A stretch of 45,000 nucleotides of DNA from Symbiodinium natans. Its lineage: Eukaryota > Sar > Dinophyceae > Suessiales > Symbiodiniaceae. Each line of letters starts with the position of its first letter. Positions within the stretch are counted from its first letter, which is position 1. The translations under genes and the position numbers were made by a program. Location of the stretch: assembly GCA_905221605.1 (NCBI GenBank), contig CAJNDS010002091.1, positions 1,045,001 to 1,090,000 of the forward strand, in the 5' to 3' direction. The notes beneath the pieces were generated by a model. It was not told where the DNA came from, searched no databases, and worked only from the letters and a program-made list of their open reading frames with translations. Positions 1 through 9,599 of this stretch are shown piece after piece.

Positions 1-265
1 TGGGGTTTAGGGTTTAGGGTTTGGGGTTTAGGGTTTAGGGTTTAGGGTTTAGGGTTTAGGGTTTAGGGTTTAGGGTTTAGGGTTTAGGGTTTAGGGTTTA
101 GGGTTTAGGGTTTAGGGTTTAGGGTTTAGGGTTTAGGGTTTAGGGTTTAGGGTTTAGGGTTAGGTTTAGGGTTTAGGGTTTAGGGTTTAGGGTTTAGGGT
201 TTAGGGTTTAGGGTTTAGGGTTTAGGGTTTAGGGTTTAGGGTTTAGGGTTTAGGGTTTAGGGTTT
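1..265 (+). repeat. TTTAGGG telomere-type block at window start
   Basis: About 37 heptamers with two base variants near the start and one slipped unit near 160. The G-rich strand reads away from the window's left edge, the reverse of what a left chromosome end would show. I read it as interstitial. Confidence 0.95.
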
Positions 266-932
266 TGCGGGCTTGGGCTTCAGGGGATTAGGGTCTGGGG
301 TTTAGGGTTTGGTTCTGGGGATTTAGGCTTCAAGGGTTTAGGGTTTAGGGTTTAGGGTTTAGGGTTTAGGGTTTAGGGTTTAGGCTTCAAGGGTTTAGGG
401 TGCTAGGGTGTCGGGTTTTAGGGTGGAGGCTTGAGGATTTGAACCAGGCTTCTAGGGGTTTTGGGTGTATGGCTGGGCCTTTATCAGTTCGAGAAGCCCC
501 AAACCCTAAAACGCTTCGAACCCTTCAGGGTAGCCCAGCTCCCTAGTCAATAAAGGTTCAAGGGGGTGGTATGTAAGGAACCTGAGGCAAGCTCGTGGAG
601 CCTTTCCAAACCCTAGACCCTAAACCCTAAACCCTAAACCCTAAACTCTAACCCCTATTTCCCGAAACCCTAGACCTAAAATCCTGCCCACAGGGATGCG
701 AGTAGTTCTCTAAGTTCGGTGCCGCACTGTGATTACATCAGCCCTAAACCCTAAACCCTGAACCCTACCAAACCCTAAACCCCCAAACCCTAAGCCTAAA
801 CCCTAAACCCTAAACCCTAAACCCTAAACCAGGGGCCCAATGTAGACAACTACCCATCTTCTGAGACCCCCTTTCAACCCGGCAGTTCGAGATGACATGT
901 TCGAGGGGTTGAGGCGTTGAGGGGAGTTGCGT
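266..932. repeat. degenerate telomeric DNA with short blocks in both orientations
   Basis: TTTAGGG block at 334-384; CCCTAAA blocks at 608-654 and 742-830; decayed copies between. Possible minus-strand coding bits near 510-600 (for example ELGYPEGFEAF) could continue the gene at 688-2003. Confidence 0.8.
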
Positions 933-2003
933 GTTAGGGTTTTGGGTTTAGGGTTCAGGGTTTAGGGTCGAGGGTTTAGGGTTTAGGGTTTAGGGTTTAG
1001 GGTTTAGGGTTTAGGGTTTAGGGTTTAGGGTTTAGGGTTTGGGGTTTGGGGTCTGGGGTTTAGGGTTTCGGGTTTAGGGCTTGCAGTAGGACTGGGTGTT
1101 TGCGCCTGGGGCACTACAGGGCGCCCTGCACCCTGAGCCCTGAACCCTAAACCCTGAACCCGAAAACCCCCGTGCCTGTCGCTTGGCGACGCAGCTGGGG
1201 AAGTAGCGGAAGTCAGGGCAGAAGTCTTGTGCGAAATCGCATCGTCTGAGTCGTCCATGGGTGGCCAAATCTATCACAAGAAGCCGGGGGGGGGGGGGGC
1301 AAGGAACTGTAAGGAATCCATTTTGGGTCAAGGCTGGAGGGTCGTGGTCTGGATCTTGTGAGGGGGGGGGGGGGGGGGGTTCTATCTTACTTGAGGCCAG
1401 GGGGGCTTGGGACTGGTGGGACGCAGGGCCCAGCACACCCATCACGGTGCACCGTCTGCTCTGAACCGGAACCCTAAACCCTAAACCCTAAACCCCCCCT
1501 TGGTATAAGCATGCCAGCTGCTGGGTCTGTTGGGGTCGAGTTGCTGCAGGCTTGAAGAACCTTCGTGAGCACCCTGATTTCTTAGAGCCAAGTCGGAGAT
1601 GGCTGCAGGGCGAGAAGGCCGGTGGGAGGGGACACCTTGGGATCTCTGAATCCTATACACGCCTGACCCTAAACCCTAAACCCTAAACCCTAAACCCTGA
1701 ACCCTGAACCCTAAACCCATCTACGGGCCAAAGCTGGAAAGCCCTTCTGGTTTAAGGTTTTTTGGGGTTTAGGGTTTAGGGTTTAGGGGTTTAGGGTTTA
1801 GGGTTTAGGGTTTAGGGTTTAGGGTTTAGGGTTAGGGTTTAGGGCTTAGGGCTTCGGGTTTCGGGTTTAGGCTTTTGGGTTATTTTTGTTGGGGGTTTCT
1901 TGTTGGGTTTTTGTTGGGAGGGGGTGGTTTGGGGTTTGGGGTTTTGGAGCTGGTTTGTTTTGCAGTTCGGCTTCCAAATTTTCCGTAGCCTGGCCACCCT
2001 CTT
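688..2003 (-). CDS. candidate multi-exon gene (seven small exons), unknown protein
   Basis: Proposed exons, in transcription order: 1972-2003, 1729-1746, 1515-1573, 1430-1460, 1176-1245, 837-860, 688-726. All have AG acceptors and GC donors, and the phases agree at every join. The product would include KRVARLRKIWKRAFQLWVL, TKVLQACSNSTPTDPAAEQT, RCDFAQDFCPDFRYFPSC and CGTELRELLASLW. I do not recognise it. The exon at 1176-1245 is also open in another frame (an ATG at 1258 gives MDDSDDAISHK), and several islands are open on the plus strand. The 18-bp exon is the weakest link. Introns consist largely of telomeric repeat and G runs. Confidence 0.4.
933..1082 (+). repeat. TTTAGGG block
   Basis: About 20 units with TTTGGGG and TTTCGGG variants at the right end. 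Lies in the proposed intron between exons 1176-1245 and 837-860. Confidence 0.9.
1286..1379 (+). repeat. two poly-G runs (14 and 18 G)
   Basis: G14 at 1286-1299 and G18 at 1362-1379. Strong quadruplex formers and likely sites of sequencing-length error. Confidence 0.9.
1665..1874. repeat. CCCTAAA block (1665-1718) facing TTTAGGG block (1762-1874)
   Basis: Opposite-orientation blocks separated by a 43-bp island that may hold an 18-bp exon. Confidence 0.85.
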
Positions 2004-2159
2004 CTAGGCTGCCCAGTAACCTAGGCTTAAAAAGGGTGCCCTTTTTTTGCTTAAAGGGGTTTATGTGAAGCCCAATTGGGGTGCGGGGGGGGGGGAGGGG
2101 GGTAGGCAGGCCTATGTGCTAGCAGAGTGTCCCCTATTGAGAGAATTTGGCATACGAAG

Positions 2160-2394
2160 CCCTAAACCCCAAACCCTCAAACCCTAAACCCCAAACCCTA
2201 GGGTTTAGGGTTTAGGGTTTAGGGTTTAGGGTTTAAGGTTTAGGGTTTAGGGTTTAGGGTTTAGGGTTTAGGGTCTAGGGTTTAGGGTTTGGGGTTTGGG
2301 GTTTGGGGTCTAGGGTTTGGGGTTTGGGGTTTGGGGTTTGGGGTTTGGGGTTTGGGGTTTGGGGTTTGGGGTTTAGGGTTTAGGGTTAGGGTAA
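2160..2394. repeat. inverted telomeric junction with TTTGGGG array
   Basis: CCCTAAA-type units (2160-2199) meet TTTAGGG units directly at a CCCTAGGG palindrome. The right arm then contains about twelve TTTGGGG units (2285-2372) before returning to TTTAGGG. Confidence 0.92.
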
Positions 2395-2425
2395 CCCAAA
2401 ATACCCTAAGCTTGCGTGCGGGTGC

Positions 2426-2866
2426 CCTTGAACTCTTCGCACAGGATCTGAGGCACTAGTTCTTCAACTCTACAGAGACGCTGAACACTCAACTCCCCCT
2501 AAGCCCGCACCCTAAGCAGCCCCTAAACCCTAAACCCTAAACCCTAAACCCTAAACCCTAAACCCTAAACCCTAAACCAACATGTCCACATCATACCTAG
2601 GCTCTGACCTCAAGCCCAAGAATCGAATAGGCCCTCTAAGGCCCTTTAAGGCCCTTCAATGCCCTTCTGAACCCTGACAAAAAAAAACAAAAAAACTGCT
2701 TGACCCTAAACCCTGAACCCTCTTCAATGCCCCTCTGAACCTCGAAAAAACAAAACTGATTACCCTGAACCCTGAACCCCAACCCTGACCGTTGAAAGCC
2801 CCACAAAGTGTCTCGGCGCTTCTACAGGAGCCCACAGAACCTCCAGTCACCACCATAGCAGAAGCA
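2426..2866 (-). CDS. candidate three-exon coding segment, unknown
   Basis: Exons 2832-2866, 2578-2603 and 2426-2480 join in matching phases to read ASAMVVTGGSVEPRYDVDML, then RLCRVEELVPQILCEEFK. The donor of the middle exon is the first GT of a telomeric block (TTG|GTTTAGGG on the sense strand). AMVVTGG recalls a kelch-type beta strand, but one strand is not enough to name a fold. It may be the upstream part of the gene at 688-2003; the connecting exon is not found. Confidence 0.4.
2521..2578 (-). repeat. CCCTAAA block
   Basis: Eight heptamers; on the minus strand its first GT is the proposed donor of exon 2578-2603. Confidence 0.9.
2651..2765. repeat. imperfect tandem duplication, period about 67 bp
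   Basis: CTTCAATGCCC-CTCTGAACC followed by an A-rich run occurs twice, starting near 2652 and 2719. Confidence 0.75.
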
Positions 2867-3059
2867 CTGAGCCTTATAAACCCATTTTTGGTTTGGGTTT
2901 AGGGTTTCGGGTTTAGGGCTTGAGGTCTATGTTGTTCAGGATTCAGGGCTTTAAGGGCCCGTTTTGGTTTCTGGGTTAGGGTTTGGAGTTAGGGTCTATG
3001 TGGTTCAGGGCTTGGGGGGTTTATGTAGCTCAGGGGATGTAGGCGTTTTGCAGGGCTCA

Positions 3060-4430
3060 AAAGACTTTGTACGGTTTAAGGTATGGAGGATTCAAACGAA
3101 TGAAAGGTTCCGTAGCATATCGGGGCTGGCGGCCGTATAGTGGGCCATAGAACTTAAACCCCAAACCCTGAACCCTAAACCCCAAACCCGAAACCTAAAC
3201 CTTAAACCTTAAACCCTAAACCCTAAACCCTAGCCCTAATGTTACCTTCCTGGGGCCTCATGGAGTTCTGGAAGATCATCCGGTACATGGCCGGAAGGAC
3301 CCAAACCGTGGGGGCGAGCGCCAGAGCCATCGGCAATGCCTCAAGAGGGCAAGAGGGGGGGAGGGGGGGGGGGGGAGGGGGGGGGGGGGGGGGGGCGAAG
3401 CAGCTGTAGGTTCAGGGTTTGGGGTTTAGGGTTTAGGGTTTAGGGTTCAGGGGTCAGGGTTCAGGGTTTCCGGTTTGGGTTTAGAGTTTAGAGCCCACTT
3501 AAGGTATACCTTTCCGCCCTCAACCCTCAACCCAAGCCCTAAACCCTAAACCCCCCGGACTACACATCCATTCCCATGCTCTTCGTCTTGCCCATTTAGA
3601 GTCTTCGACTGGAAGTGAGCCTGTAGCAAGATCGATGCAAGCCACAGCCAGCCCCTGTCCTTCGTCTGAGTCGGAGACTAGGAAGTGCGGTGGTTTGTTT
3701 TTAGGGTTTAGGGTTTAGGGTTTAGGGTTTAGGGTTTAGGGTTTAGGGTTTAGGGTTTAGGGTTTAGGGTTTAGGGTTTAGGGTTTAGGGTTTAGGGTTT
3801 AGGGTTTAGGGTTTAGGGTTTAGGGTTTAGGGTTTATGGTTAGGGTTTAGGGTTTAGGGTTTAGGGTTTAGGGTTTAGGGTTTAGGGTTTAGGGTTTAGG
3901 GTTTAGGGTTTAGGGTTTAGGGTTTAGGGTTTAGGGTTTAGGGTTTAGGGTTTAGGGTTTAGGGTTTAGGGTTTAGGGTGCTCGATTTTGACCGCCGCCT
4001 CTAGGGTCGACGCGCTGACACGAGGTTTCCAGCCCATTCTGGAACCTCTGCACACTCCACTTGCCTGACCCTAAACCCTAAACCCTAAACCCTAAACCCC
4101 TGATTTGCACATGTCAACACATGCGTAGTCCACCATTCTGCGATCTTGCTCTTCGAGTATGCAGCTCGGGATTCAGACCCGTTGTGCCAACCGCAGAGGG
4201 CAGTCGTAAATGCACTCCACAAAGGTTCAGGGGCTTGAGGTGTAGGGGTTAGGGTTTAGGGCTTACGGTTGAGAGTTGAGGGTTGAGGGTTTAGGGTTTA
4301 AGGGTTTAGGGGCACTACTGCATCCCAAACGCTGGGGTTTGGGGTGTAGGCTTCAAGGGGCCCCCGAGCATGCTCAGGGCCTTCCACGGAAGAACGAGCA
4401 GCGACAGGCTCACCTGGTTGCAGCGGAGGC
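3060..4430 (-). CDS. exon-like islands, unknown gene(s)
   Basis: Minus-strand open islands lie at about 3060-3150 (FYGPLYGRQPRYATEPFIRL), 3243-3343 (ALPMALALAPTVWVLPAMYR, hydrophobic, ending at GTAAC), 3575-3690 (GLAVACIDLATGSLPVEDSK), 3985-4062 (QVECAEVPEWAGNLVS), 4105-4225 (WSAFTTALCGWHNGSESRAA) and 4355-4425 (VSLSLLVLPWKALSMLG). Each has a usable acceptor. Alternative frames stay open in several, so I give the islands and not a joined gene. Confidence 0.3.
3355..3395 (+). repeat. 41-bp nearly pure G tract
   Basis: Only three non-G bases near its left side. The most extreme G run in the window. Confidence 0.92.
3700..3979 (+). repeat. long TTTAGGG block (280 bp)
   Basis: About 40 units, one slip at 3837-3841. 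One of the longest uninterrupted blocks. Confidence 0.95.
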
Positions 4431-4825
4431 TTAGGGTTTAGGGTTTAGGGCTCCGGGTTTCGAGTTTAGGGTGTAGCGTTTAGGGTTTGGGCTTTGGGGT
4501 TTAGGTCTAGGCGGGGGTTCGAGGTTCAGAGGTTTATAGAGGTTTGGGGTTTCGGAAATGCTTGTGTACTTCCTTGGTCGGGGGCTGTTTCTACAGCGCT
4601 TAAGAAAGCTTGCGCGGTTTTAGGGTTGTGCGGTTTTCGGGCCTCTCTTCCTTCGTACGTACATAAACCTTAATGGTCCAGGAGGGCGGCCAATTTTGCC
4701 TAAATCCTGCGCATTTGCCTAACTTTTGGCGGCCAGCAAATCTGCAACAATTCGCCCCCCAAAATTCGTGGGCGGAGTTCTGCAGACACCCCCACCTCTG
4801 CCCTGTCAGCACGGTTCCAGGGTGG

Positions 4826-5028
4826 GGGGTTTAGGGTTTAGGGTTTAGGGTTTAGGGTTTAGGGTTTAGGGTTTAGGGTTTAGGGTTTAGGGTTTAGGGT
4901 TTAGGGTTTAGGGTTTAAAGGGTTTAGGGTTTAGGGTTTAGGGTTTAGGGTTTAGGGTTTAGGGTTTAGGGTTTAGGGTTTAGGGTTTAGGGTTTAGGGT
5001 TTAGGGTTTAGGGTTTAGGGTTTAGGGC
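4826..5028 (+). repeat. TTTAGGG block
   Basis: About 29 units with a slip at 4914-4920. Confidence 0.95.
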
Positions 5029-5065
5029 AGCCTGTTAAGGTTCCTCGATTTCGAGTTGCTCTAAG

Positions 5066-5206
5066 GTAGTTGCGTGGTCCCTTCGTATGGGCCCTAAAAA
5101 GGGGACCCCTTATTTCCCCCTTATATGCCCTACACAACCTATGGGCCCATACATCAGAACCCTTTGGCTGAGGCAAAGGGAGCACACTAAGGGCCCATCT
5201 AACTAC
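5066..5206. mobile_element. family 3 inverted-repeat element, intact copy
   Basis: Starts GTAGTTGCGTGGTCCC...TATGGGCCC and ends GGGCCCATCTAACTAC, with imperfect inverted arms. A second copy lies at 24736-25012. No coding capacity; MITE-like. Confidence 0.65.
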
Positions 5207-5289
5207 GGAGGGTTATGAAGACGGATTAATTCGGGTTTAGGCTTTAGAGTTTAGGGTGTAGGGTTGAAGGCTTAGGGATACCAGAGTAG

Positions 5290-5335
5290 CGAGCTTGACT
5301 GGTGAATGCTCGGACTTGAGAACGCTGAACCCTAA
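5290..5335 (+). repeat. dispersed 43-bp repeat, copy 1
   Basis: GCTTGACTGGTGAATGCTCG and following bases match 23432-23475 at roughly 85 percent. Confidence 0.75.
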
Positions 5336-5449
5336 GCCTTAAACTGGGGAACCTATACAGACTAATTTTGTTTGGCTTGAAAAGGAATTATATAGGGGAT
5401 TCAGGGCAAAAAAAACGTTTAAACAAGATTATGTTGAACCCTACCGCTG

Positions 5450-5530
5450 TAAACCCCTAAACCTCAAACCCTTAACCCTTAAAAAATTATAAACCCCTAA
5501 ACCTCAAGCCAATAACCCTAAAAAAAAAAA
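5450..5530. repeat. 40-bp tandem duplication
   Basis: TAAACCCCTAAACCTCAA starts at 5450 and again at 5490, each followed by an A run. Confidence 0.8.
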
Positions 5531-5655
5531 CTATATACCCAAAGCCCTAAATGTGAGGCTTCTGGTTTCAGGCCCTCGCCTTGTTGAATCCGGCACTCAA
5601 GGAAGTCAGGGGCAGAGCTGCGCCGGCGCCTCAGGTTCTGTTCGGCTGTGGAGAG

Positions 5656-5814
5656 GGGTTTAGGGTTTAGGGTTTAGGGTTTAGGGTTTAGGGTTTAGGG
5701 TTTAGGGTTTTAGGGTTTAGGGTTTAGGGTTTAGGGTTTAGGGTTTAGGGTTTAGGGTTTAGGGTTTGGGGGTTTGGGGGTTTGGGGGTCTAGGGTTTAG
5801 GGTTTAGGGTTTAG
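5656..5814 (+). repeat. TTTAGGG block with TTTGGGGG variants
   Basis: About 22 units. Three TTTGGGGG octamers sit near 5767-5789. Confidence 0.92.
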
Positions 5815-5934
5815 TGCCCAAAAAAGATTTGGGGCATGAAGTTGCGGATTTAGCTAGGGTGAGCACTTGCGGACGCTCCTGCCGATGGCCTGCTTTATGA
5901 GGCGGCCCTGCAGACCTAAGCCCAAGACCCTTGG

Positions 5935-6700
5935 GGGTTCAGGGCTTAGGGTCCCTAAACCCTAAACCCTAAACCCCAAACCCGAAACCCTAAACCCCAA
6001 ACCCTAAACCCCACCCCTAAACCTAAACCCTAATCCCCACAGACTGGCCTGCCGCGGCCGCGTAGGGGCGCAGCCGCCAGGACGACATGGCGCGGAGGCC
6101 GCCGACCACCTTCGGGGCCGGGGTGGCCGCCACCTGGATAGGGTTTGGGGTTTAGGGTTTAGGGGTTTAGGGTTTAGGGTTTAGGGGTTAGGGGTTAGGG
6201 GTTTCGGGCTTTAGGGGTTTATTTAGGGTTCAAGGGTTCAGGCCCTGTTGGAAAGTGAAGAGCCACCAAACCCAATTTTTTCCCAAGGATCCCCATACTT
6301 AATAACTTAAACCCCTAAACGCCAAACGCGACACCCTACCTAAACCCTAAACCCTAATCCTCAAACGAAGACCGGCCTCACGGGGTCGCGAGAGGGCCGC
6401 CAGCGTGCGAACTTCGGGCCTGTTCCCCGCTTAGGGTTTAGGGTTCTTGGGCTTAGGGTTTAGGGGTTTAGGGGTTTAGGGGTTCAGGGGTTTAGGGTTT
6501 AGGGTTCAGGGGTTTAGTAGGTTGGGGTTCGGGATTTAGGTGTTTAAGGGTTTGGGGTTGAGGGTTTGGGGTTCGGGGTGTAGGGATTCCCTCCATTCCA
6601 GAACATCTATTCCTTGAAGGGGGTGGGTTGGGTTACACGAAACAACATTCAACACTACAGTTAGAAGCTGGATCCCAACACCCCTGAAACCCAAACTGAA
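5935..6700. repeat. mixed-orientation degenerate telomeric DNA
   Basis: CCCTAAA at 5953-6038, TTTAGGG-like at 6139-6243 and 6431-6588. At 5945-5960 a short G-type unit meets the C-type block (TTAGGGTCCCTAAA), the orientation expected of an end-to-end join, though the left arm is only two units. Confidence 0.8.
6050..6133 (-). CDS. GC-rich exon-like island
   Basis: After an ATCCAG acceptor it reads VAATPAPKVVGGLRAMSSWR, then LRPYAAAAG, with G or C in almost every third position. A GC donor occurs near 6050. It is the most coding-like island between 5 and 8 kb and sits between a TTTAGGG block (6139 onward) and a CCCTAAA block (5953-6033). Family not recognised. Confidence 0.42.
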
Positions 6701-6783
6701 CTGGACAGAACCCTTCTGGAACCCTAAATAAAACATCAAAACCCACAAGCCAAAGCGCCAAGATATTTCAACCCCCCCTTGAA

Positions 6784-7138
6784 TCCCTCAAACCCTAAAC
6801 CCTAAACCCTAAACCCTAAACCCAAAACCCTAAACCCTAAACCCTATAGCGAACTGAAAAACACAAAATAAGAGATAACAATGCCGAGCTACTCTGGGGT
6901 CTCCAGGTTCGGAAACTTAGAACTGAAAGCTTTTGGGGTGTTCAGTGGAGGGTTTAGGGTTTAGGGTTCAGGGTTTAGGGTTTAGGGTTTAGGGTTTAGG
7001 GTTTAGGGTTTAGGGTTTAGGGTTTAGGGTTCAGGGTTTAGGGTTTAGGGTTGCGGGTTGAGGGCTGAGGGTTGAGGGCTGAGGGTTGAGGGTTTAGGGT
7101 TTAAGGGGTCAGGGTTTAGAGATTCGGGTTTTGGGTAG
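6784..7138. repeat. CCCTAAA block then TTTAGGG/TTGAGGG block
   Basis: 6784-6846 is C-type; 6949-7138 is G-type with alternating TTGAGGG and CTGAGGG units at 7050-7095. Confidence 0.88.
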
Positions 7139-7373
7139 GGTCGGGAACTTGCTTGCACGCTCATGCCAACATCGCACCACTACCCCCCTCAATGCACCCC
7201 GCAAGAAAGGGGTGGGTTTTAGGGCTACCCTAAACCTTAAACTCAACCCTAAAGCCGAAACCCCAAGCCCACAAGGTGAAACCCATGAACACGAACATGC
7301 AAAAGGTTCGCCTCGGAGTCTGAGTCTGAATTCTTGTGGGGGGGGGGGGATTTTGTAGTAGTCGGGTATGGCG

Positions 7374-7491
7374 ACCCTAACCCTAAACCCTAACCCCCAA
7401 ACCCTAAACCCTAAACCCTAAACCCTAAACCCTAAACCCTAAACCCTAAACCCTAAACCCTAACCCCCAAACCCTAAACCCTAGACCCTAG
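7374..7491 (-). repeat. CCCTAAA block
   Basis: About 16 units; an 18-bp CCCTAACCCCCAAACCCT variant recurs at both ends (7388 and 7460 regions), suggesting an internal duplication. Confidence 0.9.
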
Positions 7492-7509
7492 GCTTTGACC
7501 TAAGAGGAT

Positions 7510-7585
7510 CCCCACCCTAACTACACCGAACCACGCCTGAAGCTGCTCCGCGTCATCGTCGCGAAGCTGCAGAGCCTGGGACTTA
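7510..7585 (-). CDS. exon-like island (ALQLRDDDAEQLQAW)
   Basis: After TCCCAG it reads ALQLRDDDAEQLQAWFGV. The opposite strand is also open (KLLRVIVAKLQSLGL), so the strand is not decided. Flanked by a CCCTAAA block (7374-7491) and a TTTAGGG block (7593-7645). Confidence 0.3.
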
Positions 7586-7738
7586 GTGTTTACGGTTTAG
7601 GGTTTAGGGTCTAGGGTCTAGGGTCTAGGGTTTAGTGTTGAGGGCTGTCGGTTTCAGGTTCATGGCCTTAGGATGTAGGATCTAGGGAATTCTCTCGGGG
7701 TTCATGCAGGAACTTGCGGCTTTGTAGACTGCTTAGGG

Positions 7739-7898
7739 TTGGGACGTTCCCCCTTATGCTAACAGTCCTTAACTGGGTTTAGGGTTTAGGGTTTTAGGGT
7801 TTAGGGTTTAGGGTTTAGGGTTTAGGGTTTAGGGTTTAGGGAATAGGGGGTACTTGCATCCCTATTAAGGACTGTGAGTATAAGGGGGCACATCCCAT
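7739..7898. mobile_element. family 1 inverted-repeat element containing a telomeric block
   Basis: Terminal arms TTGGGACG...CATCCCAT and inner arms CTAACAGTCCTTAA / TTAAGGACTGTGAG are intact. Target duplication GCTTAGGG (left) against GCTTAGTG (right), 7 of 8 matching. A TTTAGGG block (about 7776-7842) sits in the element's centre. Confidence 0.8.
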
Positions 7899-8069
7899 GC
7901 TTAGTGGGTCGTTCTTAGGTTTAAGGCTTTAGGGTTCTCCAGAACGTAGAACGGCCACAGAGCCGCAACGCCTGAAACTCCCTTAAACGCCCCCAGAGTC
8001 TCAAGCCTAAAGCCCTAGAGGCGAGGGAACCCTGGAGCCCTGGAACCCTGAAATCCTTCAAATTTATAT

Positions 8070-8156
8070 TTTTAGGGTTTAGGGTTTAGGGTTTAGGGTT
8101 TAGGGTTTAGGGTTTAGGGTTTAGGGTTTAGGGTTTAGGGTTTAGGGTTTAGGGTC
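8070..8156 (+). repeat. TTTAGGG block
   Basis: About 12 clean units. Confidence 0.94.
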
Positions 8157-8322
8157 CAGGTTCTCAAAAATACTTCTGGCCTGTGTCAGTCCCAATCCGA
8201 TGGAGACGAGACCGAGCGTTCTCCGACAATCCCTGTGGGTCGTCGCTCTTGGTTAGGAGCGGAAACCCCAAACCCCAAACCCTAAACCCCTAACCCTAAA
8301 CCTTAAACCCTAAACCCTAAAC

Positions 8323-8614
8323 CTTGGGAGGCGGGCTGGACAATGGAGTTCAAGCTCCCTGACGACTGCTGACTTGGAGGTTGCCCGGAAGAAATCTGCC
8401 AAGAACTCTGTCAGGGCCCGGTGAAGCCCGCAAGCGCCGTGCCACAAGGCCATAAATACGTTCCAAAGCAAGCGGCAGGCCTGGCTTTCTGGTAGATCAG
8501 CAAACTTTTCAAGCCTGCCAAATGCCAGAGCACAGCTGCAACGCGTGAGTCCTTCGTGCAGATCTTGAGGCCGACATCCATCGTCTACAAACTTTTGTAA
8601 GGCAAGTACCATGC
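8323..8614 (-). CDS. long exon-like ORF, about 97 codons, unknown helical protein
   Basis: The longest protein-like island in the telomeric half. It begins after an ACCAG acceptor and ends CCAAG|GTTTAGGG, so the donor is the first GT of the telomeric block. It contains LALQKFVDDGCRPQDLHEGL, CALAFGRLEKFADLPESQAC and LLWNVFMALWHGACGLHRAL. Composition is balanced, amphipathic and helix-rich, reminiscent of the helical-repeat RNA-binding proteins common in alveolates (FASTK/RAP or OPR type), but I cannot assign it. An ATG at 8612 could also be a true start. Confidence 0.5.
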
Positions 8615-8876
8615 CTGGTCCGTATGAATGATTTCAGCTCCCAAGACCCTAAACCCTAAAGCCCATAACCCCGAAACCCTTGAAACCCTCAGAGCTCCAG
8701 ACCCTAGACCCTAAAACCTTAAACCCTCATCCCTAACCCTAAGCCCAAACCCTCAAACCCTTAAAAAACACTTTAAAAAACTGACCTAAAAGCCCCCCCC
8801 CCACCCAAAACCTGATCCCTAGCCCTAAACCCTAAACCCCAAACCCTAAAACAAATATACAAAAATGTAGCAAAAA

Positions 8877-9266
<390 letters not shown>

Positions 9267-9374
9267 GCCCCTAGAACCCCCGAGCCGAGAAACTGCGGCT
9301 GCAATGGCGTCTTGAGCTGAGTCAGCGGAGCCCTGCGCCGGCGGGGTGAAGGAGCTTGGGGTTGCTGTTGAGGT

Positions 9375-9533
9375 AGGGTTTAGGGTTTAGGGTTTAGGGT
9401 TTGGGGTTTAGGGTTTAGGGTTTAGGGTTTAGGGTTTAGGGTTTAGGGTTTAGGGTTTAGGGTTTAGGGTTTAGGGTTTAGGGTTTAGGGTTTAGGGTTT
9501 AGGGTTTAGGGTTTAGGGTTTAGGGTTTAGGGT
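9375..9533 (+). repeat. TTTAGGG block
   Basis: About 22 units. Its left flank (9357-9375) is shared with the block at 23881-23910 (see findings). A plus-strand exon-like frame VKELGVAVE ends exactly at its GTAGGG. Confidence 0.94.
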
Positions 9534-9595
9534 AAGAGGCTTATCAGTTTCTTGCCACTGTAGGTAAGAGGCCCATCAGTTTCTGTCATTGCAAT
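9532..9595 (+). repeat. 32-bp tandem duplication
   Basis: GGTAAGAGGC-TATCAGTTTC occurs at 9532 and 9564; a third weaker copy near 9628. Confidence 0.85.
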
Positions 9596-9599
9596 TACA

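Noticed and set aside
1-265. Chromosome-end telomere
   Set aside because: Orientation is opposite to a left terminus, the same repeat recurs dozens of times in both orientations, and genes lie between.
6250-6305. ELMO-like motif (YGDPWEKIGFG, minus strand)
   Set aside because: Resembles W..IGFQG, but the following residues do not fit and no further ELMO exon was found.
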